A stretch of DNA of 56,403 nucleotides from JBFELU01 sp041551965 (lineage in GTDB: Bacteria > Actinomycetota > Acidimicrobiia > Spongiisociales > UBA11373). This document shows, piece after piece, positions 31,513-39,147 of the stretch (within the stretch, counting starts at the first letter, position 1; the number at the start of each line of letters is the position of its first letter). The stretch covers positions 1-56,403 of the forward strand of contig JBFELU010000009.1 in NCBI GenBank assembly GCA_041551965.1, written 5' to 3'. The notes under the pieces are model-generated. The model was given only the letters and a program-made list of their open reading frames with translations. It was not told the DNA's origin and did not search any database. The position numbers and the translations under genes are program-made.

Positions 31513-33182
31513 GTGTCGAGCATGGGGATGCGGACTCCCCGCTCCCGGGCGACCTCGATCGCCCGGTCGTAGCCGGCGTCCACGTGTCGCATCACCCCGG
31601 TGCCCGGATCGTTGGTGAGCACCCGCTCGAGCCGCTCGGCGCCGTCATCGGTGCCGTCGGCGACCACCTGAGCCCCGGCATGGATCGACTTGCCGATACC
31701 CACCCCTCCCCCGTGGTGCACCGCGACCCACGCCGCCCCGGAGGCGGTATTGAGCAGCGCGTTGAGGATCGGCCAATCTGCCACCGCATCGGAACCGTCG
31801 GCCATGCCCTCGGTCTCCCGGTACGGAGATGCCACCGAACCCGAGTCGAGGTGGTCGCGCCCGATGACGATCGGGGCCGACACCGCGCCCTTCCTCACCA
31901 GTTCGTTGAACGCAAGGCCGGCCCGGTCCCGCTCTCCGTATCCGAGCCAGCAGATCCGAGATGGCAATCCCTGAAATGCCACCCGTTCTTCAGCCAACTC
32001 GAGCCATCGGTTCAATGCCCGGTTCTCGGGGAACAACTCCACGATGGCCTGGTCGGTGGCGGCGATGTCGGCCGGGTCGCCCGACAAGGCCACCCAGCGG
32101 AACGGCCCCATCCCCTCGCAGAAGAGTGGGCGGATGTAGGCGGGGACGAACCCGGGATAGGAGAAGGCATCGGCGAACCCGCCCGCCTTGGCCTCACCAC
32201 GCAGGTTGTTGCCGTAGTCGAACACCTCGGCGCCGGCCCTCTGGAACCCCACCATCGCCTCGCAGTGCCGGGCCATCGACGCCCGGGCCTCCTCCACATA
32301 TCGGTCCCGGTCCTTGTTCCGCAACCGGGCCGCTTCCTCCAGGTCGTAACCGCAGGGGATGTACCCGTTGAGCGGGTCGTGAGCCGAGGTCTGGTCGGTG
32401 ACGATGTCGATCTCGACCCCCAGCCGCAGCAGCTCGGGGAACACCTCGGCGGCATTGCCGACGACGCCCACCGAGAGGGGCCGGCCCTCCGCCTTCGCCG
32501 TCGTCGTCATCCCCACCGCCTCCTCCAGGTCCCCGGCGACCTCGTCGAGGTACCGGGTCTCGAGGCGGCGCAACATGCGGTCCGGATCGATCTCGACGCA
32601 CAGCACGACACCCTCGTTCATCGTCACAGCCAGCGGCTGGGCGCCCCCCATGCCTCCCAGCCCGGCGGTGAGCGTCAGCGTGCCCCGGAGCGTCCCACCG
32701 AAGCGCCGGTCGGCAACCGCCGAGAAGGTCTGATAGGTGCCCTGAAGGATCCCCTGGGTGCCGATGTAGATCCATGATCCGGCCGTCATCTGCCCGTACA
32801 TCATCAAGCCGGCGGCTTCCAGGTCCCAGAACGACTCCCAATCGGCCCAGTCCGGCACCAGCAGGCTGTTGGCGATCAGCACCCGAGGGGCCATCGGGTG
32901 GGTCAGAAACACCCCGACCGGCTTCCCCGACTGCACCAACAACGTCTCGTCGTCGCCCAGGGATGTGAGCGCAGCGACGATCGCATCGAAGGCATCCCAC
33001 GAGCGAGCGGCCCGGCCCCTGCCCCCGTACACCACCAACTCGTCGGGGTTCTCGGCCACCTCGGGATCGAGGTTGTTCATGAGGCACCGCAGCGCCGCCT
33101 CCTGGAGCCAACCTCGGGCCGTCAACCCCGAGCCCCGTGCCGCTCGGACCGGACGCGGACCACTCAAGTCGTCCTCCTTCAT
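31509..33182 (-). CDS. hutU: Urocanate hydratase
   Basis: 557 residues from ATG 33182, near the usual 550-560. Typical segments: GRGRAARSWDAFDAI, YIGTQGILQGTYQTF, TAGLGGMGGAQPLAV (tightly bound NAD+ site), IPCGYDLEEA, RHCEAMVGFQRAGAEVFDYG and WVAVHHGGGVGIGKS. It hydrates urocanate to 4-imidazolone-5-propanoate with NAD+ as catalytic cofactor. Next gene hutI overlaps by 4 bp. A longer start at 33209 is possible but does not align with the family. Confidence 0.97.
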   Translation of the reverse strand: MKEDDLSGPRPVRAARGSGLTARGWLQEAALRCLMNNLDPEVAENPDELVVYGGRGRAARSWDAFDAIVAALTSLGDDETLLVQSGKPVGVFLTHPMAPRVLIANSLLVPDWADWESFWDLEAAGLMMYGQMTAGSWIYIGTQGILQGTYQTFSAVADRRFGGTLRGTLTLTAGLGGMGGAQPLAVTMNEGVVLCVEIDPDRMLRRLETRYLDEVAGDLEEAVGMTTTAKAEGRPLSVGVVGNAAEVFPELLRLGVEIDIVTDQTSAHDPLNGYIPCGYDLEEAARLRNKDRDRYVEEARASMARHCEAMVGFQRAGAEVFDYGNNLRGEAKAGGFADAFSYPGFVPAYIRPLFCEGMGPFRWVALSGDPADIAATDQAIVELFPENRALNRWLELAEERVAFQGLPSRICWLGYGERDRAGLAFNELVRKGAVSAPIVIGRDHLDSGSVASPYRETEGMADGSDAVADWPILNALLNTASGAAWVAVHHGGGVGIGKSIHAGAQVVADGTDDGAERLERVLTNDPGTGVMRHVDAGYDRAIEVARERGVRIPMLDT

Positions 33183-33213
33183 CGGACCACTGCAGCGTAC
33201 CGGCGGCATCAGA

Positions 33214-33239
33214 AAGGGGCCCGCCGGTGCGGGCCCCTT
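33214..33239 (-). terminator. Strong hairpin between the small amphipathic gene and hutU
   Basis: AAGGGGCCCGC (33214-33224) pairs perfectly with GCGGGCCCCTT (33229-33239), 4-nt loop, 23 nt past the stop of the 78-aa gene. It would partly end transcription before hutU, letting hutU-hutI be made at a lower or separate level. Confidence 0.7.
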
Positions 33240-33262
33240 CTCTCAATTCGACGCGAGAACCG

Positions 33263-33499
33263 TCAATCCTCGTCCTTCTCCTCGCGACGCTCCTCGATCT
33301 TCTCCTCGACCTTCTCCTTGACGTCGCCGGCGACGTCCTTGGTCTTGTCCCAAGCCTTCTCGGCCACGTCCTTGGTCTTGTCCCACGCCTTCTCGGCGTA
33401 ATCACCGGCCTTCTCGGCCGCTTCGCTCTCACGAGCGCGCTTGAACAAGGCCTTGATCTTCTCCCACCAGCTCATCTCGGCTTGCTCGGCTTCGGCCAT
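33263..33499 (-). CDS. Small amphipathic helical protein (78 aa)
   Basis: 78 residues from ATG 33499 with AAGGAG upstream. One long charged helix with an 11-residue repeat (AEKAWDKTKDV) twice in tandem, the apolipoprotein- or LEA-like period, encoded by a 33-bp DNA repeat (33333-33364 and 33366-33397, one mismatch). N-terminal MSWWEKIKALFKRA resembles a membrane-surface anchor. Such proteins bind membranes or protect proteins in stress. It sits between hutH and hutU on the same strand; why is unclear. Confidence 0.75.
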   Translation of the reverse strand: MAEAEQAEMSWWEKIKALFKRARESEAAEKAGDYAEKAWDKTKDVAEKAWDKTKDVAGDVKEKVEEKIEERREEKDED

Positions 33500-33527
33500 C
33501 GGTCGACTCCTTCTTGTCCCGTTGGGC

Positions 33528-35072
33528 TCAGCGTAATTCGCCAACGACCCCCTCGGCGGCGGCGACCAGCGTTCCGTCCTCGATGAGCCCGGCCACCGCC
33601 TCGATTTCGGGCGACAGGATTCGATCCCCCTCGAGAGGAGGCACCAGCTCCCGCACCGCTTCCAGCACGGCAGCGGTGCCCTCCCCCGGGCGGAGCGGCC
33701 GACGATGCTCGGTCCCCTGCGCTGCACACAGCATCTCGATCGCGATGACCCGGGCCGAATTCGAGATGGCGTCCCACGCCTTCCGACCGGCCCCCCACCC
33801 CATCGACACGTGGTCCTCCTGCGAGCCGGAGGTGGGAATGCTCTCTACCGAAGCCGGGTGGCTCAGCACCCTGTTCTCGGCCACCAGGGCGGCCGCCGTG
33901 TACTGGGCCAGCATGTAGCCCGAGTTGAGACCGGGCCGCCCGGCAAGGAAGGGGGGCAGTCCCGAGGAACGCTCCGGATCCAGGATCCGGTCGGTGCGGC
34001 GCTCCGAGATGCTGCCGAGCTCCGTGACCGCGATCGTCATGAAGTCGAGCTGGAACGCCAGCGGCTGGCCGTGGAAGTTGCCACCCGAGACCACCTCGGC
34101 GGCGTCGGGGAAGACGATCGGGTTGTCGACCACCGACCCGAGTTCGCGTCGGAACACCGCATCCGCCGATTCGAGGACGTCGCGGGCCGCGCCGTGCACC
34201 TGCGGCGCGCACCGCAGGCTGTAGGCGTCCTGCACCGCGTGCACGAAGTCGTCCCGATGACTGGCGACGATCTCACTACCGGCCAGCAGCCGCCGGAGGT
34301 TCTCGGCCGACGCTACCTGGCCGGGGTGGGGCCGCAGCTCGTGGATGCGGGGCTGATATGGCCGGGCACTGGCGAGCAGCGCCTCCACCGACAGGGCACA
34401 CGCCAGATCGGCGGCCGCCGCAAGACGACGGGCCCGCGCCATGCCCAGCACCCCGTATGCGAGCATGCCCTCGGTCCCGTTCAGCAGGCTCAGTCCCTCC
34501 TTGGCCGCCAGCCGGATCGGCTCGAGACCCACCTCCTTCAGCGCCTCGGCGGCGTCGACTTCCGCACCGTTGCGCCGCACCCGACCCTCACCGATCAGCG
34601 GCAGGCTCAAGTGAGCAAAGGGGGCCAGGTCACCGGAGGCGCCGACCGAGCCTTGCGAGGGCACGACGGGCAGCAGATCGAGTCGCAGCAGTTCGATGAG
34701 CCGCTCGACGATCTCGGGGCGCACCCCCGAGTTCCCCTGCGACAGGGTTCGGGCCCGCATCAACAGCATCGCCCTGACCAGCGGATCCGGCAGGGGCTCA
34801 CCCACCCCGGCGGCGTGGCTCCGCAGCAACTCGACCTGCAGGCGGTCCACGTCCGCGTCGTCGATGCGGGTCGACGACAACGCGCCGAAGCCGGTCGTGA
34901 TCCCGTAGACGACCCGGCCCTCGGCCACCGCCCGTTCCACGACCTGGCGGGCCGGTGCCATGCGCTCGGCGACGGTGGCGTCGACCGTCACGTTGGCGCG
35001 GCGATGAGCGACGTCCACCACCTGGTCGGGGCGAAGTGGCTCCCCGTAGAGGACGATTGTGTCGCCGGTCAC
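33528..35072 (-). CDS. hutH: Histidine ammonia-lyase
   Basis: 514 residues. The MIO prosthetic group arises from the Ala-Ser-Gly triad in SVGASGDLAPFAHLSL. Other fixed points: VYGITTGFGALSST, LLRSHAAGVGEPL, ALKEVGLEPIRLAAKEGL, VQDAYSLRCAPQVHGA and SQEDHVSMG. It removes ammonia from L-histidine to give urocanate, the first Hut step. I chose GTG 35072 because homology starts there and TAATGT sits 7 bases upstream, which would make a leaderless mRNA. Confidence 0.97.
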   Translation of the reverse strand: MTGDTIVLYGEPLRPDQVVDVAHRRANVTVDATVAERMAPARQVVERAVAEGRVVYGITTGFGALSSTRIDDADVDRLQVELLRSHAAGVGEPLPDPLVRAMLLMRARTLSQGNSGVRPEIVERLIELLRLDLLPVVPSQGSVGASGDLAPFAHLSLPLIGEGRVRRNGAEVDAAEALKEVGLEPIRLAAKEGLSLLNGTEGMLAYGVLGMARARRLAAAADLACALSVEALLASARPYQPRIHELRPHPGQVASAENLRRLLAGSEIVASHRDDFVHAVQDAYSLRCAPQVHGAARDVLESADAVFRRELGSVVDNPIVFPDAAEVVSGGNFHGQPLAFQLDFMTIAVTELGSISERRTDRILDPERSSGLPPFLAGRPGLNSGYMLAQYTAAALVAENRVLSHPASVESIPTSGSQEDHVSMGWGAGRKAWDAISNSARVIAIEMLCAAQGTEHRRPLRPGEGTAAVLEAVRELVPPLEGDRILSPEIEAVAGLIEDGTLVAAAEGVVGELR

Positions 35073-35122
35073 GGAGCCGACATTACCGACCGTACACTTC
35101 GGGACGCCCCATCCCCCGAGAG

Positions 35123-35548
35123 ATGACCGAAGCGATAGCAATCAACGATGATCTCGTCGTACCCGGCAGAGAGCTGCAGTGGCGGTTCGACCCGTCGGGT
35201 GGTCCGGGCGGCCAGCACGCCAACCGGGCGTCGAGCCGGGCGGAGCTCTCGTTCGATCTCCAGGAGAGTCCGTCCGTCCCAGAGCCGATCAAGACCCACA
35301 TGCTGCGCCGCCTCGGCCGCCGAGCACGCAACGGGGTGGTGACGGTCGCAGTCGACGAAAGCCGCTCGCAGTGGCGCAACCGACAGATCGCCCGCCGGCG
35401 CATGGCCGAGCTGCTTCGAGACGCCTCGAGGAAGCCGGCCACCCGCATCTCCACCGTCCCCTCGACGGCCGTTCGGCGGCGGCGGGTCGAAGTCAAGCGC
35501 CGGCATTCCCTCAAAAAGCGGCTACGACGGCCCCCGGAGCCCGACTAG
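35123..35548 (+). CDS. arfB: Alternative ribosome-rescue hydrolase (ArfB/YaeJ-like)
   Basis: 141 residues. The catalytic release-factor-type motif GGQ lies in PSGGPGGQHANRASSRAEL, and the rest carries the basic C-terminal tail (RRRRVEVKRRHSLKKRLRR) that enters the empty mRNA channel of stalled ribosomes. It frees peptidyl-tRNA from non-stop ribosomes. ATG 35123 (GAGAG upstream). Stop overlaps the convergent gene's stop. Confidence 0.9.
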   Translation: MTEAIAINDDLVVPGRELQWRFDPSGGPGGQHANRASSRAELSFDLQESPSVPEPIKTHMLRRLGRRARNGVVTVAVDESRSQWRNRQIARRRMAELLRDASRKPATRISTVPSTAVRRRRVEVKRRHSLKKRLRRPPEPD

Positions 35549-35772
35549 GCGTCGACGGGCGGCGGCTCCAGGATCTCTCGAGCGGCATCATGGTCGGGCG
35601 GCGCCACCATGAGCCGCACCTGGTCGCCACCGAACAGCGGTGCATGGTGATGGGCGTCCCCTTCGATGGTGGCGGAGATCCCCGCCGAAGCGAGGAGCGC
35701 CGCGTCCAATTCAGCATGGGCCCAGGCGCCGGGCCCTCCATACGACCGGACCGCAACCGGGCTCCGGCTCAC
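35545..35772 (-). CDS. DUF2007-like putative signal-transducing protein
   Basis: 75 residues from GTG 35772, which overlaps the PmbA stop (GTGA). DUF2007 pattern: WAHAELDAALLASAGISATI, then FGGDQVRLMVAPPDHDAARE, the usual LLxxxGIxxxV and V-x-V strands. Fold: ferredoxin-like; role unknown. The stop codon overlaps that of arfB on the other strand. Confidence 0.65.
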   Translation of the reverse strand: MSRSPVAVRSYGGPGAWAHAELDAALLASAGISATIEGDAHHHAPLFGGDQVRLMVAPPDHDAAREILEPPPVDA

Positions 35773-37100
35773 CCCTCGGCCCCCCCGGTGAAGTTCCATC
35801 CGGCCAAATGCAGGCTGGGAGCCCGCACCAGCCCGGCGCCGAACTCCGAGTCGGCGAAGCGCAAGTCATCCCCGATCCCGAGCACCCGTTCGGCCCCGAG
35901 CGCTTCCACGAACGATTGCGTGAATCGCAGATTGGTGACCGCCCCGGTGATGGCCCCGTTTTCGATCATGAACGTGCCGTTGCGGGTGAGACCCGTGACG
36001 ACCTGTGTCTTCGGGTCGAGGATCCGGCAGTAGTTGAACGTCGCCACGTAGAGCCCGCGATCGACCGATGCGATCATCGATTCGACCGATCGCTCGGCGT
36101 CACCCACCACGAGGTTGGTCGGCACCGGACCCCACGTCTCGGCCCCGGAATAGGCGTGGCCGGTCGACTCGCCTTCGAGACGGAGCGCCGTCCTCCGGTC
36201 GTGCGCGATACCGACGGTGACACCGTCCCGGACCAGATCGACCCGCCGCTTCGGCGTCCCCTCCGTGTCGAACCCGATGCCCAGGGCGTCGGAGTCCGTG
36301 GCGTCGTCCCAGATCGAGACGGCCGGATCGAATTGCTGCGCTCCCAGGTCGACAAAGGACTGTCCCTCGGCGACCTGCTTGCCGTTGAAGCCGTAGAAAG
36401 CCAGGAAGACGGCGATCGTCGCCGTGCACTCCGGGGCGAGCACCACCTCGTACTCCCCCGGCTTGACGTCGTAGGGTTCGACGCCACCGGTAGCCCGCTC
36501 GGCCGCCAATGCCCCGGCTGCGGCCCCATCGAGGCCGAGGATCGACAGCGCGGTCTGATGAGCCGACCCGGCACTCGTCGGACTGCGATGGATGCCGTCG
36601 AGCATGGCCCGGGTCGATCGTCCCGAGGCCCGCTGGCCGGCACTGTTGGCGAAGGCCGTAGTGATCTTCTCGGTGTCGCAGTACCCCGCCGACAGCATGT
36701 CCCCACCGGCGTCGACGAAGGCCCTCACGATGCCCGCCCGGACCTCCGGGGTGGCCTCGGCCGTCGCCTCGTCCCAATGGTCGATCGTTGGGACCGGAGA
36801 GGATGGGGCGAGGCCCGGCCACTCCGGATCGGTGGGAGACAGCGATGCCACCTCCAGCGTGCGCTCCACCAGCAGAGAGAGCGACTCGTCGTCCAGTCGA
36901 TTGGAGGTACCGCGGGCGACCCGGCCGTCCACCGCCACCCGGAGATCCGCCGTATGCCCTTCGTCGCCCACGTTCTGATGGATGAAGCTGTTGGCGAACC
37001 GGGTGAGGGCCGACTCGCCGCCGCTCACGGTCACCTCACAATCGCCCCGTGATCCGACCATCTCCACGATCCGGTCGGCGATCGTCCGGTAGTCCGTCAT
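35769..37100 (-). CDS. pmbA: TldD/PmbA family protein, PmbA-like subunit
   Basis: 443 residues. PmbA/TldE-type sequence: RFANSFIHQNVGDEGHTADL, DGRVARGTSNRLDDESL, YEVVLAPECTATIAVFLAFY, GLTRNGTFMIENGAITGAV, LRFTQSFVEALG. It lacks the HExxxH zinc motif of the TldD partner, as expected for the non-catalytic subunit. Together TldD/E form a heterodimeric protease that degrades peptides, processes microcin-type substrates, or acts on folded peptides. ATG 37100 overlaps the TldD stop by 4 bp; GTGA coupling with the next gene. Confidence 0.92.
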   Translation of the reverse strand: MTDYRTIADRIVEMVGSRGDCEVTVSGGESALTRFANSFIHQNVGDEGHTADLRVAVDGRVARGTSNRLDDESLSLLVERTLEVASLSPTDPEWPGLAPSSPVPTIDHWDEATAEATPEVRAGIVRAFVDAGGDMLSAGYCDTEKITTAFANSAGQRASGRSTRAMLDGIHRSPTSAGSAHQTALSILGLDGAAAGALAAERATGGVEPYDVKPGEYEVVLAPECTATIAVFLAFYGFNGKQVAEGQSFVDLGAQQFDPAVSIWDDATDSDALGIGFDTEGTPKRRVDLVRDGVTVGIAHDRRTALRLEGESTGHAYSGAETWGPVPTNLVVGDAERSVESMIASVDRGLYVATFNYCRILDPKTQVVTGLTRNGTFMIENGAITGAVTNLRFTQSFVEALGAERVLGIGDDLRFADSEFGAGLVRAPSLHLAGWNFTGGAEG

Positions 37101-38536
37101 CCCCGCACCCCCACCCTCACGCTCCCGAAGCGGGCCGGCGACGCCGAGTGGCCGGTGTGCGCCACCTGCATCGGTTGTCCCTTGCCGCAGTTCGGGGTAC
37201 CCCAGTGCACCCACTCGTCCTCGCCGGCGAGCCGGTCGAGCTCGGCCCAGAACAGCGGCGTGATCCCGGTGTACGTGGGGTTCTTGAGCATCCGTCCCAG
37301 CTTGCCGTTCTTCACTTCCCAGCCGACCTCGGTCCCGAACTGGAAGTTCAATCGGCGGTCGTCGATCGACCACGACCGGTTCGTGGCCATGTAGATGCCG
37401 TCCTTCGTGTCGGCGATGATCTCCTCGAGCGAAGAGTCTCCGGGAAGCAGCCCGACGTTGGTCATTCGCACCATGGGGAGCCGGTTGTGGCCGTCGCCCC
37501 GCACCATTCCTCCCGGAGGCAACCCGGCCAGGGCGGCCGAGTCCCGGCCGGAGAGCACCCCCACCCAGACACCGTCCTCGACGATCGGGACCCGTTGCGC
37601 CGGGGTGCCCTCGTCGTCGTAACCGAAGGTTCCCAGTGCACCGGGGAGTGTGGCGTCGGCGGTGATCTGCATCAGCTCACTGCCGTAGCGGTGGCTGCGG
37701 AGCCGGGGCAGCTCGAGATGCGAGGTACCGGCGAAGGCGGCCTCCCACCCGAGGATCCGATCGAGCTCGATGGCATGGCCCACCGATTCGTGGATCTGCA
37801 ACGCCAGCTGGCTGCCCTCCAGGATGAGCTGCCTCTCCCCCTCCGGGCACTCGTCGGCGGTGAGGAGCGCTGCGGCTTCCTCGGCGATCCGGGCAGCATT
37901 GCCGGCGAAGTCCCACCTCCGAATCACCTCGTAGCCGCCGGTCTCGTACTGACCGAACGACTGGGGGAAGGAACGACGCTGGGTCTCGCGCTCACCGATG
38001 GCGGTGGCGTCGAAGCCCCCGCCGGATTCGATGATGCGCTGGTGGATCCGGTGCCCCTGCGAGGAGACGAACCATTTGTCGGTGTCCCAGAAGGCGAGGG
38101 TCGCCGTCGCCAGGGCGACCCCTTCGACTGCGGTCATGGTCTCGGTCACTCCCACCAACAGATCGACCTTCTCGGAGAGAGGCACGTCGAAGGGAGCCTC
38201 GACGTGGGGTGTCTCGTAGTCCGCCTCGACCACCGGCACGTCGGCGAGCTGCAAGGGCTCGCCCGGCACGAGCGCAGAGGCGCGAGCCACCGCAGCGGCC
38301 CGGGCGCCGGCGGCTCCGGCGGCGGCAACGGTCGGGTCCGCAGTGGCGTAGAAGCCCCATGAGGATCCGATCAGGACCCGGACCCCCACACCGGCGGTCT
38401 CCGACCGATCGATCGACTCGACCTGCCCGTTGCGGACCTGAATCGTCTCGGACCCGACTACGACCACTCGAGCGTCGGCGTACCGGGCTCCGGCGGCGAG
38501 GGCGCCGTCCACGGCGGCGGCGGCGTATTCGAACAT
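37097..38536 (-). CDS. tldD: TldD metalloprotease subunit
   Basis: 479 residues. Catalytic zinc motif HESVGHAIELDR (H-E-x3-H) about residue 250, and the Cys ligand in NCGKGQPMQV near the C terminus, as in TldD. Conserved GMVRGDGHNRLPMVRMTNV-type region and TKDGIYMATNRSWSIDD are present. It is the catalytic half of the TldD/PmbA heterodimer. Overlaps PmbA by 4 bp (ATGA), so the subunits are made in step. Starts at ATG 38536 and diverges from lemA, gap 62 bp. Confidence 0.94.
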   Translation of the reverse strand: MFEYAAAAVDGALAAGARYADARVVVVGSETIQVRNGQVESIDRSETAGVGVRVLIGSSWGFYATADPTVAAAGAAGARAAAVARASALVPGEPLQLADVPVVEADYETPHVEAPFDVPLSEKVDLLVGVTETMTAVEGVALATATLAFWDTDKWFVSSQGHRIHQRIIESGGGFDATAIGERETQRRSFPQSFGQYETGGYEVIRRWDFAGNAARIAEEAAALLTADECPEGERQLILEGSQLALQIHESVGHAIELDRILGWEAAFAGTSHLELPRLRSHRYGSELMQITADATLPGALGTFGYDDEGTPAQRVPIVEDGVWVGVLSGRDSAALAGLPPGGMVRGDGHNRLPMVRMTNVGLLPGDSSLEEIIADTKDGIYMATNRSWSIDDRRLNFQFGTEVGWEVKNGKLGRMLKNPTYTGITPLFWAELDRLAGEDEWVHWGTPNCGKGQPMQVAHTGHSASPARFGSVRVGVRG

Positions 38537-38598
38537 GGAACTCCAGAGTGAGGGCGCGGTGATGGTAGTGACCGGCGGTGCTCCGATAGCATCGCCCC

Positions 38599-39147
38599 AT
38601 GGTGCTCATCATCGTGCTGGCCGTCGCCGTGGTACTCGTCGGCGGTTTCCTCATCATCTACAACCGGCTGGTGCGTCGCCGCAACCGGGTCGACAACGCC
38701 TGGGCTCAGGTCGATGTGCAATTGCGGCGCCGCTACGACCTCATCCCCAACCTGGTGGAGGCGGTCAAGGGCTACGCCGCCCACGAGCAGGAGACGTTCG
38801 AGGCCGTCGTCGCCGCCCGGACAACCGCTCAGGAAGCCACATCGGTGGCCGACCAGGCCGAGGCCGAAGGCATGCTGGGGTCGATGCTCCGACGCCTGTT
38901 CGCCCTCGCCGAGCAATACCCCGAACTTAGGGCCAGCGAGAACTTCCAGGACCTGCAACGTCAACTCGGCGAGACCGAGGATCGCATCGCGGTCGCCCGG
39001 CAGATCTACAACGACACCGTCCTCACCTACAACAACACGGTGCAGACGGTGCCGTCGAACCTGGTCGCCGCCATCGCCCGCTTCCGGACCCGGGAGTTCT
39101 TCGAGGTGGAAGACGATGCCCGCGGCGTGCCGAGGGTGGCATTCTGA
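38599..39147 (+). CDS. LemA family protein
   Basis: 182 residues: N-terminal membrane helix (MVLIIVLAVAVVLVGGFLII) then the LemA helical rod: YNRLVRRRNRVDNAWAQVDV, RYDLIPNLVEAVKGYAAHE, EQYPELRASENFQDLQRQL, AVARQIYNDTVLTYNN, and FFEVED near the end. Function unknown; in many bacteria lemA precedes a DUF2207 or HtpX-like membrane gene, as here. Its TGA overlaps the start of the DUF2207 gene. Confidence 0.92.
   Translation: MVLIIVLAVAVVLVGGFLIIYNRLVRRRNRVDNAWAQVDVQLRRRYDLIPNLVEAVKGYAAHEQETFEAVVAARTTAQEATSVADQAEAEGMLGSMLRRLFALAEQYPELRASENFQDLQRQLGETEDRIAVARQIYNDTVLTYNNTVQTVPSNLVAAIARFRTREFFEVEDDARGVPRVAF

Noticed and set aside
31584..35126. Long plus-strand frames opposite hutU and hutH (up to 473 codons)
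   Set aside because: They are antisense to well-recognised hut genes; their translation is Arg/Gly/Pro-rich with no motifs, as expected for shadow frames in high-GC DNA.
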